Below are positions 22,247-34,161 of a stretch of 64,000 nucleotides of DNA, piece after piece. Where the stretch lies: assembly GCA_030280995.1 (NCBI GenBank), contig JASXTE010000016.1, forward strand, positions 14,461,001-14,525,000, given 5' to 3'. The position numbers and the translations under genes were made by a program. Positions within the stretch are counted from its first letter, which is position 1. Each line of letters starts with the position of its first letter. The stretch is from Hemileia vastatrix (taxonomy: Eukaryota > Basidiomycota > Pucciniomycetes > Pucciniales > Zaghouaniaceae). The notes under the pieces were generated by a model. The model had not been told where the DNA came from. It saw nothing but the letters and a program-made list of their open reading frames with translations, and ran no database searches.

Positions 22247-23484
22247 TGTCAGCCAGGCTTTCCCAGGAGCCCAGTAAATAAACATACAATTTATTGGAAT
22301 TAAATAAAGACATAATAATTGCAGAGTATGCATTTAAAATTAATATTATATTACATAATAAATTTATATTAATATTTTATTTATATAAATAAAGTAAATA
22401 TTATTTTAATTTTATTATAAGATAATTTAAAAAGCATTTAATTCCATAACAAAGAGCACATTTTTTATTTAATAATTATAAATTCATTAATTAAAAACTT
22501 ATAAGATAATTATATTCAAGTGTTTATCTTATATTGTAATTACATTAATTAATTAAATTTAATTATTAAAATATACTTTTTCATATACTATTATCCATAA
22601 TTATTGCCGCTGTTTTTGGACCCTTAATTGTGTCAATAAAAAATTAAATAAATTATAATACTTATTTTATAAAATAGTATTATAATTCTCAACTTAATTT
22701 GGTAATAAATTAATTACTTGTTTCATTTAAATTAATTATTTAATTACATAGTTGGAACAATTAATTAATTTCTTTATACTAAATTAAAATTGATTACATA
22801 TTTTGTTGCATCAAAATATTTTTACTTGTTTCACTTAAAAAACCCTTAAAGCAGACTGTACCATCTGTTTTGAATTATTTTTTCTCATAGTTCCTATGTC
22901 TCAGGCTTGTTTAGTTACTCACTATTTTTACTTACTGATTTGGTAATTAGTTGTGGGAAAATTTGGTTCTTATTTGGGGTTTTAATTATTTGTTTCATAT
23001 TTTTCTCAAAATTGTTATGTTTCACTTATTCTTTTATTTTCTTGTTTCATCTTATTATGATTCTTGTATTTACAAATGTAGCGGAGCTTCAGAGGACCCA
23101 TTGCCTATAAAAAGGCGTTGGATAATCCCATGTAGCCTCATCACTTACTATACAAACATAATCTGAACCAATTGTCAATATAATACGTTTTATTATTATT
23201 TTTATTAGTATTGAAATTCTAATTAAAATTCTATAACTATTTAAAGGTTGCTTTAACTCTGATAGTAATTATAGTGTTATCCGCGCAGAACCCTTACATT
23301 AAATAGTATTGTTATTAAATAAAACCTCATTGTTGTGTCATCTCTCAAGTAACTCGTCATTGTCTCACTTTAAATAAATTAATTCTTTATTTCTTTTACT
23401 TTCTATAAACCTTTATTGCCTTTTACCCTTTCCTCCTCTGTTCCTTTTCCCTTTTCCTACCTTCTTCTAGACGACTGGCCGACA
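22247..23484 (+). mobile_element. Element B 3' LTR
   Basis: 1238 bp, matching 4990-6229 with few differences. It ends CTGGCCGACA and is followed by the right target copy GTATG (23485-23489). Confidence 0.95.
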
Positions 23485-24405
23485 GTATGAGTGTAATAAG
23501 TGATAGTCAACAAAGAGGAATTACAAGATCCTTTAATAGGCAAGGGTATTTCTGAGGTGCTTCAAATGTATATACAAAAGAAATAGTATGTGAAACAAAA
23601 AGACCAAAGGAATTTGATTAAAACATACATGTTGAGGGAAAAAATGAAACAACAAATTAAACCTGTGAATAAATTAATTACTTTCTCATCTTAAAGCTCC
23701 AAACAAGTAATTAATATAATGAATAACTAAATAAGGATGAGGCCATGAGAACTGTGAGAAAAAATATTCTAAACAAGTATTATACTAAGATGTAAATGTT
23801 TTAATTTAAAACAACTAGAATTATTTTCGCGCAAAATTTTATATAATTAATTTAGTTCAATTATAAAGAGAAATTAATTAATTGTTTTAACTACTTTCAG
23901 TAATTAAATTAATTGAAATAAACAATTAATTTAATTGTAACTTATTTAAAGTGATAATTTAATATTAATATATTAAATATGTGTTTTAAGTTATTTAGTA
24001 ATTCTATTGACACAGTTAAGGGTCAAAAAAGGGCCCAATTATTTATGGATAATATTATATGATGAGTTGGATTTAATATCTAAGTTATATTAATCTATTT
24101 GTAATTCCATTATAAGTTAAATATAATTAAGCTTATAATATAATAATTAATTTAATCAATTTTTTTAGAAATATTAAATACATAGAAATGGGCCATGTTT
24201 TTTATAGAATATAATATTTTTTTTATGTAATAAAACTTATTTAATAATAAAATTAAATATAGTAATTATTTTATTTATTCATAAAATATTTATAATTTTA
24301 TTATTTAATAAAATAATTTATTGTAACTACATAATTTTATTCCCTTACATGATTTCAGTAATTTATTATATAAATTACTTGGCCCCTGAGATAGCCTGGC
24401 TGACA
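23485..24405 (-). mobile_element. Solo LTR G, right part
   Basis: It continues the LTR begun at 4653-4989. AAAGTAT and GAGTGTAATAAG meet as in the intact E LTR near 58124-58142. It ends CCTGGCTGACA at 24405. Confidence 0.85.
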
Positions 24406-24546
24406 GGTGATCTCCTATCATTTTTACTTATTGGAGGGAGCACACCCAGTGATCATTTCCTTGGACTGGACTTTCTATGGAGCTGGATTTTTTTCCTTTT
24501 TCTTTCTTTGAATTTTGTGTCTATGGTTGTGTTAGATAGTAGTTTT
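24406..24546 (+). repeat. Element A (family II) noncoding piece between solo LTR G and element H
   Basis: No gene. It matches the reverse complement of D at about 48535-48680 (GGGAGC.CACCCAGTGATCATTTC). It lies in the spacer between pol and the 3' end of the antisense gene. Confidence 0.75.
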
Positions 24547-26467
24547 TGTCAGGTGGTCCTTCAAGTCTAGAAGAGTTTTCAGGGAGGTCCAAGGACAGCA
24601 ACACTGGCTTTCAGAGGATTCAAACTTGGTACGTATTTTACTTATCTTTTAAAGACTATTTACACAAATAACAAGAGGTAAAGAGATAAATTACTATCAT
24701 ATTTAAAGGTTTAGAATCACGGTGTTAATGTGAATACTAAAACAATAATAATAAGTAGTTCTTTGTATGTAGTTATAATAAAGTAAGTAAGTAAGGAATG
24801 TTTTGAAAATTACAAAAGCAAGGGCCTTTTATAGGCAAACATTAGAGAAATAAAGACACAGAAATTACACCATCTACTGCAAGGATTTGAGAAAGAAGCT
24901 GACTAAGAAGGTATTGGCGCGGTCATCTAGAAGGTGGAAGAAGGAAAGAAGAAAAAGGAGAAAGAAACACAAGAAGACAAAGAATGGAAAGTAGGAAAAG
25001 AGGGAAGGACGCAAACAAGGGAAAAGGTTTAATATATAAAGTGAGTAGTTTTAATATTATTGTAATGTAAGTATTTTAGTTTCAATGCGCAGCAGTCAAA
25101 TATTATAGTTTAATGTTCTTACCGCAACCTTAAGATTTTGTATATAGTATTTATTTATTTTATTTCAACTAAATGTATTACTAGTTAAAAGAAAAGGAAT
25201 CAATACAAGTATAAAAATGTATAAGTGTAAATAAAGTGTAATAATGTAAGTGATTCAGCTGAAGGGGGTTCCCAAGGCCCTTATATAGCCAAGGGGCCCC
25301 CTGAAGCACAACAAAAGTAAATACAATAATTTATGAGTAAATGTAAGGGGTGAGAAATCAAAAAAATGTACTAAATTGTTAAAACGCAGTAGCCAATATT
25401 TCACCAGTATTAATTCCCCCTGGATATTACGCATAAATAAGTACAAGACATATAAAAAATAACTAATGTAATTTAAAATAAGTATTATGCAGTACTATTT
25501 TAAAGTGGAATGTAATATATTACTAGTTTAATTCATACAATTAATATAAGTAATTATTTTAGATTAAAATATGAGAATGTAATTAGTTTAAATGGTTTAA
25601 TGAATTTAATTACATAATTTTGAGCCACAGAAGTGCCCAAAAATCAGGGATAATAATGTATAAATTATTATAAGGGTCTAATAATTAATTAATATTATTA
25701 TAAGTCAACATTTTGCCTTATAAGTATAATATAATATTATAATTAATTAATTATTATTTTATAATTATTTAAATACATAAAAATGTGCCCAATTTTCTAT
25801 AGAATATAATATAATTTATGTTTATTTTAATAGTATATAATTAATAAAATAATAAAATAAATATAACCCTTATTTTAATTTTATTTAATAAGGTAATTTG
25901 TACTTAATTTTATTATGCAATATAATATTAATTTATATACATAAAAAGCATAAATTCTTGCCCTCTTTCAGGTCCAATAACTTAACATAAGTTTTACTGG
26001 GCTTCTGGTACAGCCTTGCTGACAGAAAGAGTATATATATGACATAAGAATTAATTAATTGGTACGTCAACAAGGGCATCATTTTCATTGGTAATAAAGT
26101 GTGAGTTCCCTTGGACTGTCACAATTAATACAACACATTTGAGTTAATTATATTGATTTCACAGAAATCCAGACCTCTCAATGAAGTAATATAATATTTT
26201 TAAGGTTTTTTATAATAATTTTATTATAAATTTTTATTCCCAATCAACTGCACTATTGAGCACAGTGTTAGGGAGTAAAAAATGTATGGGACACTTACTT
26301 AAATTAATTATTTACACTACTTAATATAATTAGCTTAGTTGGTTGTAAGTAATTCATAAGTAAATATTAAATAATTAATTATTAATAAGAATTTTAAAAA
26401 AGGTGTGGCTTCACCTCAGTAAAATGATTAATTATTTTACCAGGTAAGTCTAGTAGCCTGGCTGACA
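24547..26467 (-). mobile_element. Element H 3' LTR, split by solo LTR J
   Basis: The LTR pieces are 24547-24911 and 26025-26467; its partner is 33359-34161 (803 bp). It begins TGTCAGGTGGTCC and ends AGTAGCCTGGCTGACA. The GTTTT target copy is at 24542-24546. Confidence 0.9.
24912..26024 (-). mobile_element. Solo LTR J (family I)
   Basis: 1113 bp from TATTGGCGCGG to CAGCCTTGCTGACA, flanked by GAAGG and GAAAG. The intact partner LTR of H reads straight across the site (33714-33725). No coding region accompanies it. A TATATAAGGG promoter-like motif lies on the minus strand near 25280. Its own subtype differs from the other LTRs. Confidence 0.85.
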
Positions 26468-26498
26468 CTCCCTCACTCTAAAAAACAATAAAAAAATG

Positions 26499-27587
26499 CT
26501 ATGATTTTTTCTTTTTATACTTTTTTAGTAGAGTAGGAAGATTAGATATCTCCTTCCCTGGTATCCAAGAATTATATTCAGATGATTTATTCTTGAATCT
26601 CAATAAGTATTCTGTACCTTTTTCAGCAGTGACTATTCTATCATTCAGAATTTTTTCAATTTCTGCTGTTTCAGTAATTTCATTTGGGGTTTTCTTTGGT
26701 CTTCCCCTCCTTTTTGGAAATAAATCACTATTGGATGTGTAAGGTTTCAGAAGAGATATTGGAAAAACAGGATGTTTTCTGTCATATGGAGAATACAAAA
26801 TAACCTCAACTGCATTATCTCCAATCATTCTTCTGACAACAAATGGACCAACAAATGGGTCTTTTGATTTGTTATTTCCTTGTAAATTGAAGTGGACTGT
26901 AGAAATCAACACTTCATCACCCTTTTTAAAAGTGTATTATATATGGTATTTGTCTCATCTCTTCTTCTCATATTCAAATGATTTTTCAATACATTTTTGA
27001 GCATGAATTCTGCAAAGTTGTTGCATTTGAAGAAAATATTTTACACCAGGATGTATAACCAATTTAGGTATTTTGTTATTGAGAATTTGGGCGGGAGTAT
27101 TTGGAACATATCCAAGCCAGAGCTCAAAAGGCTTTCTTTGAGTAACAGAATGAACAGTGCTATTATAGGCAAATTCTAACACAGGAAGTAAGGTAACCCA
27201 ATCATGAGTGAATCTGTCATTATCTTTATACTCAAGGCCAAAGGCACAGTACCTTCTTATCATGTACTCTAGAGTCTGAATCATTCTTTTAGCTAATCCA
27301 TCAGTCTGAGGGTGATGGGCAGTAGATAGTTTCAGGTCACAACCACAAACATCCATCAGAGACATCCAAAATTCAGAAGTAACTTTAGGATCTCTGTCAG
27401 AGATTATTGCTTTAGGAAAACCAGCAGTATTAAACATATGAGACCACCATAAGAAAGCTAATTCTTTAGTGTAAACATCCTTGTGAGTAGCAATAAATTT
27501 ACACATTTTAGTGAATCTGTCCACAATAACCCAGCAAGAGCTATAACTGTCTTTTCCAGCAATAGGTAATCCTGTTACAAAATCCAT
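26499..27587 (-). pseudogene. Element H integrase core, basic linker and chromodomain
   Basis: Two open pieces (27587-26955 and 26912-26499) are separated by a stop. The core reads MDFVTGLPIAGKDSY, IISDRDPKVTSEFW and HPQTDGLAKRMIQ. The second piece has the GPFVVRRMIGDNAVEV module, RRGRPKKTPNE and a chromodomain-like end (TEYLLRFKNKSSEYNSWIPGKE). A PPT (GAGTGAGGGAG, minus) follows at 26468-26480. Confidence 0.8.
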
Positions 27588-28642
27588 GTTTAATATCTGC
27601 CATAGTGCATCAGGAGGTTCAATATGTTACATTAATACAGCTCTTTTACCAGTCAATATTTTTGATTTTTGGCAAGAATCACAAGATTCAACATATAATT
27701 TGGTGTCTTCAGACATATTAACCCACCAAGCAGTGTTTTTTAATTCTGATCATTGTTTTTTCAAGATCAAAATGTCCAGCTAATATTTCATCATGTCAAA
27801 TTTTCAAGATGATCTCTTTCATAGAAGGAGGAATAACAATAACATTACTCAACTTCCTTCTATAATATAGATATCCTCCATCAATTGAAAATTGACCTTT
27901 TTCCAAAGCTTTTTGGTACTTTGGTGGAAGGGTTTTAATTAAGGCTTGTATTGAAGCATTCTTTGGATCATTTAATATGGTGCATAACTTTTTTAAGTCA
28001 GTTTCCTTATCATATGAATCCAGAATAAGCTTTAATAGCTCTTCCTTCATATCAATCACATATATCCCATGAATATGAATGATTTAATCCTCAGGATCAT
28101 AAGCAGGGTTAGAGTCATCATTTGGTAAAGGTAACCTTGATAACATATCCACATTTGAGTGAACAATACCAGCCCTATGAATAATTGTCATTCTCCCTCT
28201 GTATTCTTGAACAGCTAACTGCCATCTGAACATATGTCTGTTAGGTGTTTTCAAGTTTAAAAGGGATTTAACTTCACTGAAGTCAGTGACAAGTTCAAAT
28301 TTCTGGTCATCTAGGTAATAATGTAGCTTTTCTAGAGCCCACACTACAGCTAAACATTCCAATTAAGTCACACCATATTTCAACTCACTATTTCTCAAGG
28401 TTCTTGAAATATAACAAATTACTACTTCTGATACTTTATCATTTATCACTTGTTTTTGATGGAGGGCAGCACCAAGACCAATAAAACTTGCATCATTATA
28501 TAAAAAAATGGTTGATTAAAGTCAGGTAAAGCAAGAATAGGTGCTGACATCAAACAGTGTTTCATAGTGTCAAAGGCTCTTTGTCTTTCACTATTCCAGA
28601 CAAAAGCAACATCCTTTCTAGTTAATTGGGTAAGGGGTAAAG
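27588..28642 (-). pseudogene. Element H RNase H and integrase zinc region, broken
   Basis: The pieces at 28362-28084 (LAVVWALEKLHYYLDDQ, a RNase H part) and 28059-27796 (YLYYRRKLSNVIVIP) are readable. The zinc region with ESCDSCQKSK lies near 27665-27700 with breaks. Several stops replace Gln or Trp codons. Confidence 0.75.
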
Positions 28643-30040
28643 CTATGACTGGTAATTTTCAATATACTGTCTATAGTATCCACACATTCCCAAAAAACTC
28701 TGTAGCTCTCTAACTGTAGTAGGAGCCTTCACCTGTTGTATGGCTGCCACTTTGTTTTGGTCAACACATATCTGTAAGCCTGAAACAACATGACCAAGAA
28801 CATTTAAAGAATGGAAACCAAATTTATACTTCTTCAAAGCAAGTGTCATATTAATCTCATCCATTTTTTGGAATACTTTACACAGGTGGTTGAGATGGTC
28901 CTTAAATGTTTTTGAGAATATAATGATATTATCAATATAAACCATCAGCCATCCTTCAATTATCTCCTGATGGAATGTGTTATCCATGACTTTTTGAAAA
29001 ACTGAAGGGGCATTTTTAGGGCCAAATGGCATCCTAACATACTTATAAATACCCATATCAGTAGCAATCATCAGAAAATTCTGAGAATTTTTCTCAACAG
29101 GTACCTGGTGATATCCCATATTACCATCCAAACAGCTGATATATTTAGCACCCTGTAAGGTAGCACGTGTAGAGCTCATTCTAGGTAAAGGATAGATATC
29201 ATCAACAGTATAAGTGTTTAGTGCTCTATAATCACCACATAACCTGGCTTTATCTTTCTCATAAGAAATTAGGACAGGTGAGATAACACAATATTTAGGT
29301 GTTTCAACTACCTTTTCAATAATATTCATTTTTAAAAGGGTAGAGATATTGTCTTCAATATCTTTTCTCTTTGTGGGAGAAGCAGGATAGAACTTCTTCT
29401 TTAAACTAGGTGGTATATCAGTTAATGGACAAGACAATGAAAGTTTCATTTCTTCTTTAACTAATCCCAGTTCATGTGACCCATGAGCAAAGGCCATAGG
29501 AAAAGACTTTATCAAGTTAATGATGGAATCTTTATCCTCACCAGAAAGTTGTTCTCCACAAGAGGCATTGTCAATTTCAGACATAAGGGCATGCATTTCT
29601 TTTGTAGATCTTCCTTTATATTGAACCACAGAATTACATGTGTTCCATTCCGGTTTTAACAATTTTTTGGGGGAGGAAATCTTAAATTTTCTCTTCCCAT
29701 TTATCCCCATTGTGAAGCATTGATTTGAAGGATCTAATTTTATTCCATATTTGGTTAAAATGACATTTTCTATGATAAACCAACTGCTTAAATTATCATT
29801 TTTCATGACAACAAAATCACAGATAGCTCTTAAAAAACCATGGTTATATTTAAAAAACACTGTGGATTTGTATTTACCAATGGGGGATAAAACAGAGCCA
29901 TAACCTCTCCAATTTTCAGACGTGATAGGCATCAGTTTTGATTTATAGTCTTGATCCACTGAAGAAAGTGCTTTTTCAGATACTACACTTCCTCCATCTC
30001 CAGAATCAAGAACAACTTCAATGCTGGTTCCATTGATCAA
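28643..30040 (-). pseudogene. Element H protease and reverse transcriptase
   Basis: 465 codons. The protease site reads DSGDGG (30000-29980) where C has DSGAGG. RT motifs are CGDYRALNTYTVDDIYPLP, CLDGNMGYHQVPVEKNS, MPFGPKNAPSVFQ and, in the catalytic box, YIDN, so the second catalytic Asp is replaced by Asn. That alone would inactivate the enzyme. Confidence 0.85.
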
Positions 30041-30900
30041 GACTGGTGCTTTGAGAGGGGCAATAACAATTGAGCTATCCTCAATGTTCCTTATTATCTC
30101 AGCATCCTAAACTGTAGATAAATCATTATTATCAATATCAATAGTATTTAAATAATGAATATCTTCCTGCAGCATCAAGATTTCTTGTTGAGATTCATAC
30201 GAAATATTGCTGGCACAATCACTTGAATTATCATCCAGTTCTATTGTGTCATCAGCCTTCTCCTCAAGTTGTTCAACAAGATTTATCCTCTTGTCACAAA
30301 CATGGCCTTTCTGCAAAGGCTTTTTGCACTTGAAGCAAGTGTTTGTTGCATACTTTTTTGGTGCAACAGGGGAAGAAGGTTTATCAACCTTTTCCAGAGG
30401 TTTCTGTTGGTAAGTGGAGGTTTTCTCCAAAGGGGCCCTAGGAATGAATCTTCTGGAATCATACTTGTTGTTTAGAAGGATCTCATTGCAAGTATTAATG
30501 AAAGAAGAAGGTTCTCTGGAGAACTCAGTCCTAGCCACTATCAAGTCTCTCAGAGACATTGGTAATTTATAAAGGATCCTGTTCTTCCATAACTCAAACT
30601 CCATATTTGGGTCTATTGCCCTCAAGATTTTTACAAGTTTCATTAAGAACTCAATAGGTTTATCAGTGGAAGAGCTATGTCTAGTTTCCTCATACTGCCT
30701 TTGTTGAGCCATTCTGAACTTGGAGCCACCAAATTGTACTTTAATCAATTTTTTCCAATCTTCCCATTAGTAGTCATTCCTGTCCAGGAGAACATATTCA
30801 TACCACGTTAGGGCAACATTGGTAAACAAAGAGATTAACGTAGACACAATTTCCTCATCTGGGAGTTTGTAAGAATTTTTTAAGTTATCAATTCTGCAAA
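30041..30900 (-). pseudogene. Element H gag core and zinc knuckle
   Basis: 213 open codons (30748-30107) with QFGGSKFRMAQQRQYEETR, LYKLPMSLRDLIVARTE and a zinc knuckle CFKCKKPLQKGHVC. A stop upstream (TAG at 30768-30770, NDY-stop-WEDW) separates it from the preceding gag part, which still reads QQFICRIDNLKNSYKLPDEE. Here the codon that is a stop in C and E is Cys. Confidence 0.75.
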
Positions 30901-31096
30901 TAAATTGCTGCCAATCAGAAGAAGAATAACCATCAAATGTTGGGTACTGGTAAAGTTTTGGCCAATTCTTTTGATTTGAAGGAGTCTCCTTAGTACCAGT
31001 TTGTTTCTGAGTAAGAAGCAGCTGTAACTTCTCTAATTGTGCAGTAATCTCATTGTTTAAACCCTCTGTTGAAGATCCTGGTGCATCATTACTTTT

Positions 31097-32088
31097 TTAT
31101 GGAAACTCAGGGGTATCAACAGGTATTTCTGGAACTAATTTTCCTTTAGATGAACTAGCCACAGGTAACCTTGGAGTATCCTGTACTATATGTTCCTTTA
31201 AAGAAATTTCAGAATAATTTTTATCATTAAACAATGAGTTCAATTTCTCTTCAATGGTTGTTAGTCTGGTTTTCACTCTTGGAAGACTAGATAACCTCTC
31301 ATTGATTTTTGCAAAAGATAACTGATTTTTATTTTGAAAAGATGAATAATGGTCATTCAATCTTTTCAGATTCATCTTATCTATCTTCAGCTCCTGGAAA
31401 CAGGCAGATACAGTATCTTGCAGTTTAAAAAAATCATTTTTGATATTTTGCCATAAAGCAACTTTCTTTTCATGGGTTGCCTTGTAATGAAACAAATCAT
31501 CAGAAACTCTCTGTAACTCACTCCTTAATGCTTGATAACCCTGTTCAGTTAACAAACTATTATATTTTTGAGTCAGTTGCATGTTGTTCATTGTATGATT
31601 TTTTTAGCAATAATATTCCTCAAATATTCATCATTAATGTTAGCTACATCTGGAGTGTTTCTCAATAAGGAAACCAAGTAATTTTCCAGATTCTCATAAA
31701 ACTCAGGCTCAAGTGTCTCATCAATAATAGCCATATCAGTATTTATCATTGAATTAGCAATTAGAACTAAAGGATTAGATACATTTGAAATTCGACCAAT
31801 TTTTCTACTGTTCTCAGCCTCTTCAGGTCTCACAGTCTCATCTCCTCTTCCAGAATTACCTGAAGGAACTGAATTAGTTACAATAAATGGTAGTTGAGAA
31901 TCAATAGAGGGGCTTACCAAGGTTTTCTGGGCAAGATCATATTGTTTTTTCTTCTTCTTCCTCTTTGATAGGGGTGAGGAGGTGTGGGGTTGACTTGGCT
32001 GGGTCATGATGGACCTGCTTGGTGCAATTGAGTCTGTTGATTTTGAGACAGGTAATCCCACTGAGTGTTCAGCCAATCCCACTGCCAA
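31097..32088 (-). pseudogene. Element H gag, C-terminal frames with coiled coil
   Basis: Two overlapping frames are open, 32088-31588 and 31591-31097, joined by a frameshift. They hold GNSGRGDETVRP, VLIANSMINTDMAIIDETLEP, and a helical segment (ELQRVSDDLFHYKATHEKK and following). They correspond to 13993-14447 and 13177-13992 of C at low identity. The conserved TGGTAAG (31913-31919) ends the overlapping frame as in B and E. Confidence 0.6.
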
Positions 32089-32188
32089 TTGGATACTTCC
32101 ACTTTCTCTGGCTGCTGGGGAGCCAATTGTTGAAGATCCCTGGGGGGAGGAGGTCTCCTCTTCTCTTGAAGAAAAGCATCTATCTTTC

Positions 32189-32527
32189 TTACCTTTTCTT
32201 TAGAGCATCTACTCTTGACCTCAATATCAAGTTTTCTGTCCTTAATTCTTTTATGTGTGTTGAAAGGTTCTTTACTTGTTGAGGTAGTGGCATCTTTTTA
32301 TTTTGAAGCCTTTTAGAAGTTATTCTGGGGGGTTTATTACAGGTTTCTGTTCCTGAGTTGTTTCTACCAGAATTTCCACTTCCTCCATCTCTACATCCTG
32401 ATTGGGGCAATGATTGATTAATTAAAGATAATTTTCTAGTTAAATGGGAACTCACAGAAGTATCCTCATCATAATCAATTAAATCCAATTCCTCTTCACG
32501 TGCAGCAGAAACACCTTGATCAGTCAT
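32189..32527 (-). pseudogene. Element H gag N terminus fused in frame to the coiled coil
   Basis: 112 codons, MTDQGVSAAREEELDLIDYDED and then SKRLQNKKMPLPQQVKNLSTHIKELRTEN. Here the acidic gag N terminus and the coiled coil are one frame. In B, C and E an extra A in the TAAAAA run puts them in different frames. It stops after DALKKR. The EVSNWQWDWLNTQ segment, which resembles EQWKWDYLMSH of B, is read further on near 32080-32110. Confidence 0.6.
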
Positions 32528-33358
32528 TCTTTTTTAAATTTAACTGAAATGAGGGAGGGAGACAATAAGATGAATTAGTTTGTATTTTTACTTTTATTTA
32601 AAAGAAAAATAATAATATAATTAAATTCTTCAGGATAAAATCAACTAAAATAATAATCAATTTATTAATTCAAAACAATTTAAAACCAGGATTATAAAAT
32701 AATCAACTGAAGAATTAAATTTAAATTTTTTATTAACAATTTTATGATAATTATTATCAGGATTTTAACTCAACTGAAAAATAAATATTTAACAGGACTT
32801 AATGTCTACTGAAATATTAAAGATGAATTTAAAAATTTTATTGTCAGGACAATTTGTCAACTGGAACAAATAAAATTTTAATTTCTCAGGACAAAATTCA
32901 AATGAAAATTATAATGAATAATTTTTAAAATATAATTTATTACTTCTTGGACTAAGAAAACAATTGCTCTATCTTTATCAACTAGGAAAAATAAAATAAA
33001 TAAATAAAAAAATTCAATTCCAAGTTACTAGACACCTCCCCCTGTAAAATGAGCAAATCAATGCCACTTACAGAGTGCTGAGTAAAAGGAAATATGTAGA
33101 GAATGAAGAGTGCAAAGTGACCCACAAATAGTAATTTCAATAATTTCCACAAAATATAAGATGTTTAGTCAATATATGAACAAAGTTTTGGAGCGCGGTT
33201 CAATTCCCATTTGCAACAAAAAAATTTTTCACGTGATATATGACGTTCGTCATTTTCGTCATTCACTTGTCCTTATAGGTACCTCAAATGGCAATGGTCC
33301 CCACAGTCTCCCGCCTCAAGTAAAAATGTGCCGTCAACGATTTGGATAGGCCTCCAAC
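32528..33358 (-). other. Element H leader with iterated motif
   Basis: No gene. On the minus strand it has the post-LTR GTTGGAGGCCTATCC primer-site candidate, a conserved TTTACTCAGCACTCTGTAAG stretch (also in L), and then about six copies of TCAGTTGA...TCCTGA-like motifs between 33000 and 32560. Element L has the same series at 63619-63909. Confidence 0.6.
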
Positions 33359-34161
33359 TGTTGGGTGGTCCTTCAAGTCTAGAAGATTTTTCAGGGAGGT
33401 CCAAGGACAGCAACACTGGGTTTCAGGGGATTCAAACTTAGTATGTATTTTACTTATCTTTTAAAGACTATTTACTCAAATAACAAGAGGTAAAGAGATA
33501 AATTACTATTATTTTTAAAGGTTCAGAATCACAGTGCTAATGTAAATACTAAAACAATAATAATAAGTAGCTCTTTGTATGTAGTTATAATAAAGTAAGT
33601 GAGTAAGGAATGTTTTGAAAAGTACAAAAGTGAGGGCTTTTTATAGGCAAACATTAGGGAAATAAAGACATGGAAATTACATCATCAACTGCAAGGATGT
33701 GAGAAAGAAGCTGACTAAGAAGGAGTATATATATGACATAAGAATAAATTAATTGGTACATCAACAAGGCCATCATATTCATTGGTAATAAAGTATGAGT
33801 TCTATGGACTATCACAATTAATACAACACATTTGAGTTAATTATATTGATTTCACAGAAATCCAGATCTCTCAATTAAGTAATATAATATTTTTAATGTT
33901 TTTAATTATAATTTTATTATTAATTTTTATTCCCAATCAACTGCATTATTGAGCATGGTGTTAGGGAGTAAAAAATGTATGGGACACTTACTTAAAATTA
34001 ATTATTTACACTACTTAATATAATTAGCTTAGTTAGTTTTAAGTAATTCATAAGTAAATATTAAATAATTAATTATTAATAAGAATTTTAAAAAAGGCAT
34101 GGCTTCACCTCAGTAAAATAATTAATTATTTTACCAGGTAAGTCTAGTAGCCTGGCTGACA
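33359..34161 (-). mobile_element. Element H 5' LTR
   Basis: 803 bp from TGTTGGGTGGTCC to GTAGCCTGGCTGACA. The right target copy GTTTT is at 34162-34166. Confidence 0.9.
33637..33645 (-). promoter_or_regulatory. TATA box of element H 5' LTR
   Basis: TATAAAAAG on the minus strand in TTGCCTATAAAAAGCCC, as in the other family I LTRs. Confidence 0.55.

Larger units (their letters stand above)
4990..23484 (+). mobile_element. Element B: family I Ty3/gypsy retrotransposon, interrupted by element C
   Basis: LTRs at 4990-6229 and 22247-23484 flank gag (6903-7600 and 16749-18087) and pol (18105 to about 22205). C occupies 7601-16743. Removing C and one GATAG copy leaves an element of about 9.3 kb, similar to C. 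Several frameshifts make it non-autonomous. It was inserted into solo LTR G. Confidence 0.95.
24547..34161 (-). mobile_element. Element H: diverged family I Ty3/gypsy element
   Basis: Minus-strand element with short LTRs (803 bp), perfect GTTTT duplication (24542-24546 and 34162-34166), gag at 32527-30107 and pol to 26499. It is clearly related to B, C and E by protein but has a distinct LTR and leader. Many frame breaks show it is older than C. It was inserted into element A. Confidence 0.95.

Noticed and set aside
33185..33210. tRNA-like GGTTCAATTCC followed by CATTTGCAACA in the H leader
   Set aside because: It matches a B-box consensus, but the surrounding bases do not form a T stem or acceptor stem, so it is not called a tRNA.
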